Positions 23,300 to 32,766 of a stretch of DNA of 64,000 nt are shown here, in pieces. This DNA is from Acidimicrobiia bacterium (GTDB lineage Bacteria > Acidobacteriota > Terriglobia > Bryobacterales > Bryobacteraceae). How positions within the stretch are numbered: position 1 is the first letter of the stretch; every line of letters starts with the position of its first letter. A program made the translations under genes and the position numbers. Location: assembly GCA_016871315.1 (NCBI GenBank), contig VFZE01000013.1, forward strand, positions 1-64,000, written 5' to 3'. Under the pieces are notes generated by a model that was given only the letters and a program-made list of their open reading frames with translations, made no database searches and was not told where the DNA came from.

Positions 23300-23914
23300 G
23301 TGTTGATCGCGATTGCCGGAGCATCCGGCTCCGGAAAGAGCACACTAGCGCAGTCGATTGCCGCATCGCTAGGCAGCGACTGCGCTTTTGTTTCGCTTGA
23401 CTCCTACTACCATCCGCTGGACCACCTTCCCTTCCCCGAGCGCGAACGCAGCAACTTCGACCATCCGGACGCGCTCGACTGGGATCTGCTGATCCAGCAT
23501 CTCACCGGACTTGCATCCGGGAGCCCTGTGGAGGAGCCTGTTTATGATTTCTCCCGCCACACACGGGCCATGCAAACGCGGCTGGTGCGGCCCACGCGGT
23601 TCCTGATCCTGGAAGGCATTCTTGCCCTCCATCACGCCTCCGTACGAGCGCTGTGCGGACTCAAGGTGTACGTGGAGGCGCCGGACGATTGCTGCCTCCA
23701 ACGGCGCATGGCGCGGGACACCGCGGAGCGCGGCCGTACGCCGGAGTCGGTCGAGCGGCAATACGAGGAGACGGTGCGGCCGATGGCGGCACAATTCGTC
23801 TGGCCAAGCCGGCAATGGGCCGATCTGGTGGTGACTGGAACCAGTTGCCTGACCGAAAGCCAGGATGCGGTGCTGGCTCTTCTGCCTTTGCGTCAACGCG
23901 CCGCCGGCTGTTAG
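23300..23914 (+). CDS. udk: Uridine kinase
   Basis: 204 residues from the GTG at 23300, four bases after the oxidoreductase stop; the longer frame is inside that gene. The P-loop is 'IAGASGSGKSTLAQ', followed by 'VSLDSYYHPLDHLPFPERER', 'NFDHPDALDWDLL', 'PVYDFSRHTR', 'LILEGILALH' and 'RMARDTAERGRTPESVERQ', the full Udk/phosphoribulokinase-family order. It phosphorylates uridine and cytidine with ATP/GTP in pyrimidine salvage. It converges with fabD, with a 4-bp overlap of the ends. Confidence 0.9.
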   Translation: MLIAIAGASGSGKSTLAQSIAASLGSDCAFVSLDSYYHPLDHLPFPERERSNFDHPDALDWDLLIQHLTGLASGSPVEEPVYDFSRHTRAMQTRLVRPTRFLILEGILALHHASVRALCGLKVYVEAPDDCCLQRRMARDTAERGRTPESVERQYEETVRPMAAQFVWPSRQWADLVVTGTSCLTESQDAVLALLPLRQRAAGC

Positions 23915-24831
23915 GCGGGCGGCAGCGCGTCGGAGGCTTCGCCGAAATTGAAGCGCTCGGCCGGGGAGACCAGGCTTCGCACCAAGCCGCTCAGTACCGA
24001 GCCGGGCCCGACTTCCACAAAGCGAGTTACGCCCAGTTCGGCGAGTTTGCGCACCGATTCTGCCCAGCGGACCGGGCTGGGAACCTGCTGAAACAGTCCC
24101 TGCCGGGCTTCCGCGCCGGTGCGAATCTCCGCGGCCTGCCAGTTGTTGATCAGGGGAACCGCCAGGTCCGCAAACTCCGTCACGTCCAGGTCGGCGGCCA
24201 ACCGCTTCTGTGCCGGTTCCATCAGGGCGCAGTGGAACGGCGCGCTGACAGCCAGCAGCACGGCACGCTTGGCGCCGGCGGCTTTGGCCAGATCCATCGC
24301 GCGCTCGACAGCGGCCGCGTGCCCGGCGATCACCACCTGGTCCGGCGAATTCAGGTTGGCGGCGCTAACCACTTCGCCCTGAGCCGCTTCGGCGAGGATC
24401 GAATCCAGTTTGCCCTCGGGTAGTTTCAACAGGGCTGCCATGGCGCCGACACCGGCCGGCACTGCCTCCTGCATGTACTGCCCCCGCTTACGGACCAGCC
24501 GCACGGCGTCGGCAAAGCGCAAACTTCCCGCCGCAACGAGAGCCGAGTATTCTCCCAGACTGTGCCCGGCGACGTAGTCCGCTGAAAGGCCCTTCTCCCG
24601 CAACACGGCCAGCGCGGCGGTGGACACGGTGAGAATCGCCGGCTGCGTGTTTTCGGTGAGCTTCAGATCCTCCTCAGGGCCTTCCCAGCACAATTTCGAG
24701 AATGGCAATCCCAGCGCCTGATCGGCCTCTTCGAATACGGCCCGCGCGGCCGGGAATTCATCGGCCAGGCTTTTGCCCATGCCCGCGAATTGCGAGCCTT
24801 GGCCAGGAAACAGGAATGCGATTTTCGACAT
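23911..24831 (-). CDS. fabD: Malonyl-CoA:ACP transacylase
   Basis: 306 residues with the complete FabD signature: 'AFLFPGQGSQFAGMGKSL' at the start, the nucleophile Ser in 'VAGHSLGEYSALVAAG', Arg in the 'VRKRGQYMQEAV' block, and the catalytic His in 'SAPFHCALMEPA'. It loads malonate onto acyl-carrier protein for fatty acid synthesis. No other fab gene is adjacent, which is unusual for this gene. It is divergent from the RND transporter (start at 24935) and overlaps the end of udk by 4 bp. Confidence 0.95.
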   Translation of the reverse strand: MSKIAFLFPGQGSQFAGMGKSLADEFPAARAVFEEADQALGLPFSKLCWEGPEEDLKLTENTQPAILTVSTAALAVLREKGLSADYVAGHSLGEYSALVAAGSLRFADAVRLVRKRGQYMQEAVPAGVGAMAALLKLPEGKLDSILAEAAQGEVVSAANLNSPDQVVIAGHAAAVERAMDLAKAAGAKRAVLLAVSAPFHCALMEPAQKRLAADLDVTEFADLAVPLINNWQAAEIRTGAEARQGLFQQVPSPVRWAESVRKLAELGVTRFVEVGPGSVLSGLVRSLVSPAERFNFGEASDALPPA

Positions 24832-24934
24832 AAACGCTCATTGTCCCACAGCCCGCCTGATCCCTTCCGGTAACCTCATAAGGTGTAGAATCATCTATGC
24901 ATTAACAGCCTTCCCGGCTGGTTTGGAGTACCGC

Positions 24935-27900
24935 GTGAGATTATCGGAAATCTGTGTCAATCGCCCCGTTTTCGCCTTCATGCTGATCATGTTCCTGGTA
25001 GTGCTGGGCGTGTTCAGCTTCATGGATCTGGGTGTCGACCTGTTCCCGCAAAGCGACCCGGCAACGGTCTACGTGCGGATGCGGTTGCCGGGCGCGAGTC
25101 CCGAGGAGATGGTCTCTCAGGTGGTGCTGCCGGTGGAAGAAGCGGTGGCCTCTGTAAGCGGGATCGAGGAACTGCGGGCGATGGTGATGGAAGGGACCGC
25201 CAACATTATGGTCACCTTCGTGTTGGAGCGGGAGATCGGGAGCGCGGTGGAGGATGTCCGAGAAAGGGTGAGCGGCGCCATGAGGCGGCTGCCGCCGAAC
25301 ATTCTGCCCCCGGTGGTGCAGAAAGCCGAGGTGGACCGCGAGCCGGTGGTCACGCTGGCGGTCAGCGGCCCGCGGCCGATCCGCGAGCTGACCGAGATCG
25401 CCGACAAGCAGATCCGCCGGGCGCTGGAAACCATTGACGGGGTCGGCGGCATCGACCTCAGCGGCTCGCGTGCGCGGCAGATCAACTTGTTCATGGACAT
25501 GAACAAGCTGACGGCCTACAACCTCACCGCGCAGGACGTCGAGCGCGCGGTCCGCACGGAGAATATCGAGATGCCGGGCGGGCGCATCATCCGCGGGCCG
25601 ACGGAGGTCGGCGTGCGCACAATGGGCCGGGTGAACCGGGTCGAGGATTTCAACGACATCATCATCAAAAACGTCGGTGGCGCTCCCATCCGCCTGCGCG
25701 ACATCGGCCACGCCGAGGACGGCATGGCCGAGAAGCGGAACTTCGCCTATCTCCGGGAAAACGAAGCGGTGGTGCTGGAAGTGCAACGTCAAACGGGGAT
25801 GAACACCGTGAAAGTCGTGGACGGAGTGCTGGACCGGCTTGAGTCGATCAAGCAGCAGCTGCCGTCCGGCGTGCGCATCGACATCGTCAAGGAGCAGGCC
25901 AGCTACATCCGCAACTCGGTGGAGGCGCTGGAGGAGCACCTGCTGCTAGGGAGCTTGCTGGCTTCGCTCATTGTCTGGGTTTTCATCCGCGATTGGCGGA
26001 CGGTGCTGATCTCGGCGCTGGCGATCCCGACATCGATCATCACGACGTTCACGCTGCTGCGAATGATGGATTTCACGCTGAACTCGATGACGCTTTTGGC
26101 GCTGACACTTGCCGTAGGCATTGTCATCGACGACGCCATCATTGTGCTCGAAAACATCTACCGGTTCATCGAGGACAAGAACATGCCCGGCAAGCAGGCG
26201 GCGATTCTGGCAACCAAGGAGATCGCGCTGGCCGTTATGGCGACGACGCTGTCGCTGGTGATCATCTTTGTGCCGATCGCGTTCATGACGGGCTACGCGC
26301 GAAAGTTCCTGAACGAGTTCGGCTGGACGATGGCGATCGCGATCATGGTGTCGATGCTGGTGGCCTTCACGCTGACGCCGACGCTGAGCGCGCGGCTACT
26401 GAAGCGCAAGTCCTACGGAGAGCGGAAGCGGCATGAGCACGGTGAACCGACACGCGTGGAGCATCTGTATCTGGGCACGCTGAACTGGTCCCTCAACCAC
26501 CGCTGGGCGATTGTGCTGATCTGCATCGTCACACTCGGCTCGACGTTTGTACTGAACCGTTATATTGGCCGGGATTGGATGCCGCAGGAGGATCAAAGCG
26601 AGCTGGGGCTGTTTTTGGAAACGCCTGAGGGCAGCTCGCTGGAACTGACCGAGAAGGTGGCCATCGACATCGCGCACAAGATAGAGAAAGTTCCGGGCGT
26701 GAAACTGGTCGTGCCGCGCAGCTCCACTTTCATGGACCGCGTGACGATGGCATTCCTGACGATCCTGCTGGAGCCGGAGGGCGAGCGGCCGGACATCGCG
26801 ACAATGGGGCAGAAAGTGCGAGAGTCGATCCGTGAGTACACTCATCTGCGGCCGCGCGTCACCTTCCCCAATGTGCTCGGCGGCCGCGACACATTCTCCC
26901 CGATTCGGGCGATCATTCTCGGCCCTGACATCAACTCGCTGGTGGAGATAGCCAAGAACTCGGTTCTGGAAATGCAGAAGGAACCGTCGCTGGCCGACAT
27001 CAAGGCGAATTTGAACCTGAACAACCCTGAACTTCAAGTAGTGATCGACCGGCCGCTGGCATCCGACTTGGGTGTTCGCGTGGCCGACATCGCCGGGGCC
27101 GTGCGGCTGCTGATGTCCGGCGAGGACCAGATTTCGACCTACAAGGAGGGCTCCGAACAGTATCCGGTGACGATGCGCCTGCAGCCAGGCCAGCGCGATG
27201 ATCCGGCGGTGCTGAGCCGCCTGCTGGTTCCCTCCTCCAAGCTCGGGCTCATCCGGCTGGACTCGATCGCGCGGCTGGATCGGGGACTCGGTCCGAGCCG
27301 CATTGACCGTCACAATCGTCAATTCTCGGTGGGCATCTACGGCAACGTGGCCCCCGGCGCCGGACTGGGCGAAGCAGCGCAAGCAGCGCAGGCCGCGATA
27401 CACCGCGTGGGGCTGCCTCCCGGGTACCGGTTGCAATTCTCCGGCCAGGTAAAAGTGCTGGAGGAGACAACAACCAACATGCTGATGGCGATCGGGCTGG
27501 CCTCCATCTTCATGTACATGGTGCTGGCGGCGCAGTTTGAAAGCCTGGTGCATCCGTTCATCATCCTCACCACGCTACCGCTGTCGATTCCGTTCGCGCT
27601 GTTGTCGCTCATCATCACCGGACGTTCGCTGAATCTGTTTAGTGCGCTCGGGATCCTATTGCTGCTCGGGATCGTCAAAAAGAACGGGATTCTCCAGATC
27701 GACTATATGAATCACTTGCGCGCGGAAGGAGTAGGGCTTCGGGGTGCCATTCTGGAGGCCAACCGCGTGAGGCTGCGGCCGATTCTGATGACGACCTTCT
27801 CGATCATCGCAGGCTTGATCCCCACCGCCATCGGTGTCGGCTCCGGCGCGTCGCAGCGTTCGGCGATCGCGGTGACAATCATCGGAGGCCAGGCGCTCTG

Positions 27901-28015
27901 CCTGCTGCTCACCTTACTGGTGGTGCCCGTGGGCTACGCAATGATAGAGGATGCAAAGGCATGGCTGTCCGGACGCCGCATGGTGTCCGAGCAGGCGCCT
28001 GCAACCGGCGACTGA
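24935..28015 (+). CDS. RND-family inner-membrane efflux transporter (HAE1/AcrB-like)
   Basis: 1026 residues from the GTG at 24935, preceded by GGAG; the frame upstream lies over the fabD 5' end. The N-terminus 'LSEICVNRPVFAFMLIMFLV' is the first TM helix. The porter repeats include 'GVDLFPQSDPATVYV' and 'GVGGIDLSGSRARQINLFMD'. The proton-relay TM4 has 'LTLAVGIVIDDAIIVLENI' with its Asp pair. The C-terminal TM bundle has 'SALGILLLLGIVKKNGILQIDY'. Such pumps export drugs, detergents or lipids with a periplasmic adaptor and a TolC channel; neither is in the neighbourhood, so the partners must be encoded elsewhere. Full length and apparently intact. Confidence 0.95.
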   Translation: MRLSEICVNRPVFAFMLIMFLVVLGVFSFMDLGVDLFPQSDPATVYVRMRLPGASPEEMVSQVVLPVEEAVASVSGIEELRAMVMEGTANIMVTFVLEREIGSAVEDVRERVSGAMRRLPPNILPPVVQKAEVDREPVVTLAVSGPRPIRELTEIADKQIRRALETIDGVGGIDLSGSRARQINLFMDMNKLTAYNLTAQDVERAVRTENIEMPGGRIIRGPTEVGVRTMGRVNRVEDFNDIIIKNVGGAPIRLRDIGHAEDGMAEKRNFAYLRENEAVVLEVQRQTGMNTVKVVDGVLDRLESIKQQLPSGVRIDIVKEQASYIRNSVEALEEHLLLGSLLASLIVWVFIRDWRTVLISALAIPTSIITTFTLLRMMDFTLNSMTLLALTLAVGIVIDDAIIVLENIYRFIEDKNMPGKQAAILATKEIALAVMATTLSLVIIFVPIAFMTGYARKFLNEFGWTMAIAIMVSMLVAFTLTPTLSARLLKRKSYGERKRHEHGEPTRVEHLYLGTLNWSLNHRWAIVLICIVTLGSTFVLNRYIGRDWMPQEDQSELGLFLETPEGSSLELTEKVAIDIAHKIEKVPGVKLVVPRSSTFMDRVTMAFLTILLEPEGERPDIATMGQKVRESIREYTHLRPRVTFPNVLGGRDTFSPIRAIILGPDINSLVEIAKNSVLEMQKEPSLADIKANLNLNNPELQVVIDRPLASDLGVRVADIAGAVRLLMSGEDQISTYKEGSEQYPVTMRLQPGQRDDPAVLSRLLVPSSKLGLIRLDSIARLDRGLGPSRIDRHNRQFSVGIYGNVAPGAGLGEAAQAAQAAIHRVGLPPGYRLQFSGQVKVLEETTTNMLMAIGLASIFMYMVLAAQFESLVHPFIILTTLPLSIPFALLSLIITGRSLNLFSALGILLLLGIVKKNGILQIDYMNHLRAEGVGLRGAILEANRVRLRPILMTTFSIIAGLIPTAIGVGSGASQRSAIAVTIIGGQALCLLLTLLVVPVGYAMIEDAKAWLSGRRMVSEQAPATGD

Positions 28016-28046
28016 AGTTCGGCGTCTAACGAGTCGATAGAGTAGA

Positions 28047-28286
28047 ATGAAGGCAGTGCCGAAAACACGACGCAAGACGGTCCCGGAGGTTCCGGTGGTT
28101 TCCAAGGAAATCATCGAACAGGCCAAGCTGTCGCTCGATACGGACAGGATCAAGCGGCGAGCGAAGTGCGTTGTGTGTGAGACCGAGTGCGCTCCGAATT
28201 CCACCGAAGGCCTGTGCTGGGTCTGCCGGAGGCTAAAGATCAGCGCCTGGCGCGATTCCGACGCCCAGATGGGCGCGCAGGAATAA
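28047..28286 (+). CDS. Small zinc-ribbon-like protein
   Basis: 79 residues. The N-terminus is basic (Lys/Arg-rich, 'MKAVPKTRRKTVPEVPVV'), the middle helical. The C-terminal part has two Cys pairs, 'CVVCETEC' and 'CWVCRR', arranged like a small zinc ribbon. The ATG at 28047 follows the RND stop by 31 bp. It converges with the OCD-family gene, whose stop is adjacent. Probable nucleic-acid or protein binding; the family is not recognised. Confidence 0.65.
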   Translation: MKAVPKTRRKTVPEVPVVSKEIIEQAKLSLDTDRIKRRAKCVVCETECAPNSTEGLCWVCRRLKISAWRDSDAQMGAQE

Positions 28287-29228
28287 CTACACTTCAAAAC
28301 GGATCGCTGTTCCCAATCCCTTGGCAGTGGCCTGTTCATAGACCCAAGCCGCCGCGGCTACATCCCAAACTCCGAGTCCGTGCGACTTGAAGATCGTCAC
28401 GTCGCTCGGGGAGCTGCGCCCGGGCTTTCCGGCGGCGATCTCCTGTAACTCCACCAAAGGCTTGGCGGGCCACGTCTCAGGCGGCCAGGCAAGTAGCAGG
28501 TCGCCGGATTCGATGAGCGCCTGTTCGAGTGAATCCACGGCGATGAGCGACGCGCGGTCGAGAAGTTGCATGGGCAACTCGCGCCGCTGGCTGTTGTTTG
28601 AGCCAATCGCATTCACATGTGTCCCGTCGCTGATCCAATCCACTTCCAGCACTGGGTCCCTGGCGAAGGTCGCCGTGATGACGATATCGGCACCCTGCAC
28701 CGCTTCACGCGCCGAACCCACCGCGCGCCCCACGGCGCCAACGGACTGCGAAAAACGCTCGCGCTTTTCCTGGCTGCGGCTCCACACGCGGACCTGTTTA
28801 ACGGTCCGCACCTTCATCACCGCTTCCACTTGCGTTTGCGCCTGGAAACCCGAGCCGATCACGCCAACGGTCGACGCATCGTGGCGCGCCATGAGATCGG
28901 TAGCCACGCCGGAGGCGGCGCCGGTGCGGATCTGGCCGAGATAATCCGCTCCAATCAGCGCCAGCGGCTTGCCTGTGGCAGCCTCATAGAGCACGACGTG
29001 GAAATGCATGCCGTGCTTGACGTGGGTGGAGTAGACTTTCGTGCCGAAGTAGTTGCCCCACGCTCCTGCCATCGCATGTAGCACGGCGCCGGTTTCAAGC
29101 GCCAAGCGGCGTCTCGGCTGATTGCGTGCCTTGCCGGAGGCGAGCGCTACAGATGTTTCGCGCACCAGTCTGATGCACTCCTTCATCGGCAGAGATTTCA
29201 AAACGTCCTGTTCTGTGAGAAGAAGCAT
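28287..29228 (-). CDS. Ornithine cyclodeaminase / mu-crystallin family dehydrogenase
   Basis: 313 residues: 'LLLTEQDVLKSLPMKECIRL' start, 'GTKVYSTHVKHGMHFHVVLY', 'ALIGADYLGQIRTGAASGVA' with the substrate-site Arg/Lys cluster, and a Rossmann fold 'STVGVIGSGFQAQTQVEAV' followed by 'VRVWSRSQEKRERF' and 'GTHVNAIGSNNSQRRELP'. Family members include ornithine cyclodeaminase, alanine dehydrogenase and ketimine reductases; which one cannot be told from sequence alone. It is divergent from the cobalamin-binding-like gene, their 5' ends nearly touching at 29226-29229. Confidence 0.85.
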   Translation of the reverse strand: MLLLTEQDVLKSLPMKECIRLVRETSVALASGKARNQPRRRLALETGAVLHAMAGAWGNYFGTKVYSTHVKHGMHFHVVLYEAATGKPLALIGADYLGQIRTGAASGVATDLMARHDASTVGVIGSGFQAQTQVEAVMKVRTVKQVRVWSRSQEKRERFSQSVGAVGRAVGSAREAVQGADIVITATFARDPVLEVDWISDGTHVNAIGSNNSQRRELPMQLLDRASLIAVDSLEQALIESGDLLLAWPPETWPAKPLVELQEIAAGKPGRSSPSDVTIFKSHGLGVWDVAAAAWVYEQATAKGLGTAIRFEV

Positions 29229-29244
29229 GAGGGGCTATTATGGC

Positions 29245-30057
29245 ATGCCCCCGCGCTACAGTAATTGTGTGCCCACTGACTGGCCGCGCCGTATCGTCTG
29301 CCTGACCGAAGAAACCACCGAGACCCTTTACCTGCTCGGCGAACAGGACCGTATCGTGGGAGTTTCTGGATATACCGTGCGGCCGCCGGAGGCGCGCGGC
29401 AAGCCGAAGATCAGCGCCTTCATCAATGCGAAGTTCGACAAGATTGTGGAGCTGAAACCGGATCTGGTCCTGGCGTTTTCCGATCTCCAGGCCGATATCA
29501 CGGCGGAACTGGTGCGGCGCGGGCTCAACGTGGTGAACTTCAACCAGCGCGGTGTGGAGGAGATCCTGCAAATGATGCTCGCTCTGGCGCGTCTGGTGGG
29601 AGCCGAAGACAAGGGCGGGAAGCTGGTGGCCGGAATGCGCGCGGAGCTGGATTCGATTGCCGCCTCGGCGGCGGGGCTTCCGCGTCGTCCGAGGGTCTTC
29701 TTTGAGGAGTGGCACGATCCGCTGATCAGCGGTATCCGCTGGGTGGATGAGTTGATCGAGATCGCCGGAGGCGAAACACTGTTCCCCGAGCTTCGCCACT
29801 GCCAGGGCGCCAAGGACCGCATTCTCAGCCCGGAAACCGTGGCCGCGCGCGACCCGGAAATCGTCATCGCCAGCTGGTGCGGACGCAAGGTGAACAAGGA
29901 CTGGATCCGGCGGCGGCCCGGCTGGAGCGATACATCGGCGGTGCGCAACGGCCGCATCCACGAGATCAAATCCACATATATTCTGCAGCCTGGTCCTGCC
30001 GCGCTCACCGATGGCGTGCGCCAGTTGCACAAGATCATCGCCGGAGCAGCCGCTTGA
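29245..30057 (+). CDS. BtuF-like cobalamin-binding (type III periplasmic-binding fold) protein
   Basis: About 270 residues. 'RRIVCLTEETTETLYLLGEQ' then 'VVGVSGYT'-like sequence, 'DKIVELKPDLVLAFSDLQAD', 'NVVNFNQRGVEEILQMM', 'PRVFFEEWHDPLISGIRWVD' and 'PGWSDTSAVRNGRIHEI' follow the order of BtuF/FepB-type substrate-binding proteins. There is no signal peptide, so it would be cytoplasmic or a regulator-like stand-alone form. The start is uncertain: ATG 29227, ATG 29245 (preceded by GAGGGG) or GTG 29269; I chose 29245. It overlaps cobQ by four bases (TTGA), which supports a cobamide-related role. Confidence 0.75.
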   Translation: MPPRYSNCVPTDWPRRIVCLTEETTETLYLLGEQDRIVGVSGYTVRPPEARGKPKISAFINAKFDKIVELKPDLVLAFSDLQADITAELVRRGLNVVNFNQRGVEEILQMMLALARLVGAEDKGGKLVAGMRAELDSIAASAAGLPRRPRVFFEEWHDPLISGIRWVDELIEIAGGETLFPELRHCQGAKDRILSPETVAARDPEIVIASWCGRKVNKDWIRRRPGWSDTSAVRNGRIHEIKSTYILQPGPAALTDGVRQLHKIIAGAAA

Positions 30058-31499
30058 GCCGCCCTCCTGCGTTGATGGTGCTCGGCACGGGCTCGCATGT
30101 GGGCAAGAGCCTGCTCGTCGCCGCACTAGGGCGCATCTTTTCCGACGATGGAATTCGCGTAGCGCCGTTCAAGGCGCAGAACATGGCGCTGAATTCGGCG
30201 GCCACGTCGGACGGCGGCGAGATCGGGCGGGCACAGGCCCTGCAGGCTGAAGCCTGCCGCGTCACGCCGCGCATCGAGATGAACCCTGTTCTGATCAAAC
30301 CCTCCTCCGACACCGGTGCGCAAGTTGTGTTGCTCGGCAAGGTGTGGGGTCAGATGACCGCGGCCGATTATCACCGCAAGCGCGTCGAGGAACTGTTTCC
30401 GGTAGTGGTGGAAAGCTACGAGAAGCTCGCCGCGGATCACGAGTTAATTCTTCTGGAGGGCGCCGGATCGCCGGCGGAGATCAACCTGAAGGCGCGCGAT
30501 ATCGTCAATCTGCGCATGGCACGCGCGGCCGGAGCCGCTTGCCTGCTGGTGGGCGACATCGACCGTGGCGGTGTCTTCGCCTCTCTCTACGGAACCATGG
30601 CGCTGTTGGAACCGGAAGAGCGTGAACTGATCCGCGGATTCGCCATCAACAAATTCCGCGGCGATATGGGACTGCTGGAACCTGGCGTTCGAATGATCGA
30701 AAAGCGTCTGGAACGGCCCTGCGCGGGCGTCATTCCCTATCTGCGCGATCTCGGGCTGGACGAGGAAGACGGTGTGGCGCTGGAGGACCGCCGCACAGTG
30801 GCACGCATCTGGAACGGAGCCCAGCCGGACAAGCTGCGTGTCGGCGTCATTGCCCTGCCCCACATGTCCAACTTCACTGACTTCGATCCTCTAGCGTTGG
30901 AGCCCGAAGTCGCGCTGGCTTACCTGGAGCGGCCCGAGGATGTCTCTCAAGCTCATGTGTTGATCCTGCCCGGCGCCAAGCAAACCCTGGATGACCTGGA
31001 CTGGCTGAAGCGGACGGGCTTCGATCAAGCGGTCCTGAGTTTCCCAGGTCCGATACTGGGCATTTGCGGCGGCATGCAGATGTTGGGGGAATCGATTGAA
31101 GATCCGGAGGGCGTCGAAAGCGGTGGCAGGCCGCGTAACGCGAAGGGCCTGGCGCTTCTTCCACTAACGACAGTGATGAAGGGGATCAAGACGGTTCGCC
31201 CCGCAACCGGCGATTGCGCGTGGGGCGCCTACACCGGTTATGAAATCCACATGGGCGAAACGGCCGGTGTTGAAGTAGCTCAGGAGGGCCGCATCACGGG
31301 CACCTATATACACGGCCTCCTCGACACAGATGAGCTGCGCCATCGCTGGATCCGCGACATGAGGGAACGGTGCGGCCTTCCTCCGCCAGTGCGGCTGGCT
31401 CAAGTGGGCGCGGAACGGGACGCGCGAATCCACCGCCTGGCGTCGCATGTGCGATCCGCGCTCGATATGAAGGTGATTCGCCGCTGGCTCTGGCCCTGA
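30054..31499 (+). CDS. cobQ: Adenosylcobyric acid synthase (glutamine-hydrolysing)
   Basis: About 481 residues. The TTG at 30054 gives the usual leader before 'LMVLGTGSHVGKSLLVAALG' (P-loop) and overlaps the previous stop; an ATG at 30075 would cut just before the P-loop. 'FKAQNMALNSAATSDGGEIG', 'LILLEGAGSPAEINL', 'GDIDRGGVFASLYG' and a C-terminal glutaminase with Cys in 'ILGICGGMQMLGE' and the catalytic His in 'ITGTYIHGLLD' complete the CobQ/CbiP pattern. It amidates four side chains of adenosylcobyrinic acid diamide. It is the only de novo B12 gene in the window; I saw no cobalamin riboswitch upstream. Confidence 0.9.
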   Translation: MSRPPALMVLGTGSHVGKSLLVAALGRIFSDDGIRVAPFKAQNMALNSAATSDGGEIGRAQALQAEACRVTPRIEMNPVLIKPSSDTGAQVVLLGKVWGQMTAADYHRKRVEELFPVVVESYEKLAADHELILLEGAGSPAEINLKARDIVNLRMARAAGAACLLVGDIDRGGVFASLYGTMALLEPEERELIRGFAINKFRGDMGLLEPGVRMIEKRLERPCAGVIPYLRDLGLDEEDGVALEDRRTVARIWNGAQPDKLRVGVIALPHMSNFTDFDPLALEPEVALAYLERPEDVSQAHVLILPGAKQTLDDLDWLKRTGFDQAVLSFPGPILGICGGMQMLGESIEDPEGVESGGRPRNAKGLALLPLTTVMKGIKTVRPATGDCAWGAYTGYEIHMGETAGVEVAQEGRITGTYIHGLLDTDELRHRWIRDMRERCGLPPPVRLAQVGAERDARIHRLASHVRSALDMKVIRRWLWP

Positions 31500-31500
31500 A

Positions 31501-32766
31501 TCAGGCCAGCGTCGCCAGAACACGCTCTGCCGCGGCCAGTGTTTCGGCAACCTCTGCCTCGGCGTGCACGAGCGAGACATAGACGCGTCCGTCCGGCAGA
31601 AGGTAGATTCCCTCTTCGAGCATGCCGCGCACGTAGGCCGTTTGACGCTCGCGGTTGTTTCCCAGTGTGTCCCTGTAGCTGCTCAACCGCATCGTCTCGG
31701 TAAAATGAACTCCGAAAGCCGCGCCGAAGCCGGTTACGCGAACCGGCACTCCGTTGCTCGCAGCCGCTGCCGCGATGCCATTCATCAGCTGTTTACCCGT
31801 ATGATTGGCCCGCTCCAGAGCCGTTGGGTCCGCCAACTCATCCAGCGCAGCGGAGGCCGCGGCCAGCGACATCGGGTTGCCATTAAAGGTGCCGCCGAAA
31901 ACGACTCCCCCGCCCTGCATCAGGTCAAGGATCTCCTTTCGCCCGGCTACGAGGCTGAGCGGGAGGCCGCCACCCACCGCCTTGCCGAAGGTCGCCAGAT
32001 CCGGCGTCACGCCGAAGGCAGCTTGCGCGCCACCCGGCGCCATGCGGAAGCCGGTGATGACCTCATCGAAGATGAGCAGCGCGCCGGCGGCTTCGGTGAG
32101 CCGACGCAGCAACTCCAGGAAACCCGGCTCCGGCATCAGGCATCCGCTGTTGCACAGCACCGGCTCGGCGATCACGGCTGCAATCTCGCCACCACGCTCG
32201 GCGAAGACACCCTCCACGCCCAAGCGGTCATTCCACTCCGCGAACAGTAGATTGTCGCGCGAGTTGAGCGTCTGGCCTTTGGAACCGGGCTCGCCGAGGT
32301 TGCGGTACTGCCAAAGCACGGAATCCATCCAGCCGTGGTAGTGGCCCTCGAACTTGAGCACCTTCTGCCGTCGGGTAAAACCTCGCGCCAGGCGAAGCGC
32401 CAGCTGCACGGCCTCGCTGCCGCTAGAGGTGAAGACCAGCCGCTCCGCGCAGGGAACCATCTTCCGGATCTTGGGCGCCACCGCCAACTCCAGCGCATGC
32501 TGCGCCCCGTAGATGTGAGGCCGCTCAGCCGCACTCTTCATCGCTTCCACGACGCGCGGATGTTTGTGGCCAAGAATCGCCGGGCCCCAGGCAAGCGTGT
32601 AGTCGATATAGGTGTTGCCGTCGACATCACGCAGCCGCGCCCCGCAGCCATCCTCGAAATAGAGAGGGACGGGAAACTGGGCACGAAAGGGTGAACTCAC
32701 GCCGCCAGCCAGCGCTTCGCGCGCCTCCTCCAGCATACGCCGCGACTTGGCCCACTTATCCGGCAT
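31501..32766 (-). CDS. hemL: Class-III aminotransferase of the glutamate-1-semialdehyde aminomutase family
   Basis: 421 residues from the ATG at 32766, which overlaps the SDR stop by one base; the longer frame is inside that gene. Family blocks: 'GGVSSPFRAQ', 'YIDYTLAWGPAILGH', 'VFTSSGSEAVQLALRLAR', 'KFEGHYHGWMDSVL', 'LLIFDEVITGFR', and the PLP lysine in 'LATFGKAVGGGLPLSLVAG'. GSA aminomutase makes 5-aminolevulinate for heme and B12. However, the translational coupling to an SDR and the PFRA-type N-terminus are also seen in paralogues acting on other amino acids, so the gene symbol is provisional. Confidence 0.75.
   Translation of the reverse strand: MPDKWAKSRRMLEEAREALAGGVSSPFRAQFPVPLYFEDGCGARLRDVDGNTYIDYTLAWGPAILGHKHPRVVEAMKSAAERPHIYGAQHALELAVAPKIRKMVPCAERLVFTSSGSEAVQLALRLARGFTRRQKVLKFEGHYHGWMDSVLWQYRNLGEPGSKGQTLNSRDNLLFAEWNDRLGVEGVFAERGGEIAAVIAEPVLCNSGCLMPEPGFLELLRRLTEAAGALLIFDEVITGFRMAPGGAQAAFGVTPDLATFGKAVGGGLPLSLVAGRKEILDLMQGGGVVFGGTFNGNPMSLAAASAALDELADPTALERANHTGKQLMNGIAAAAASNGVPVRVTGFGAAFGVHFTETMRLSSYRDTLGNNRERQTAYVRGMLEEGIYLLPDGRVYVSLVHAEAEVAETLAAAERVLATLA

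Noticed and set aside
29100-30060. Cobalamin riboswitch before the BtuF-like/cobQ genes
   Set aside because: The two divergent genes start almost back to back at 29226-29245, leaving no room, and no B12-box-like sequence is seen.
31501-32766. Firm assignment as the heme-pathway GSA aminomutase
   Set aside because: Motifs fit the family, but the coupling to an SDR and lack of other heme genes leave a paralogue with another substrate possible, so only the family is claimed with confidence.
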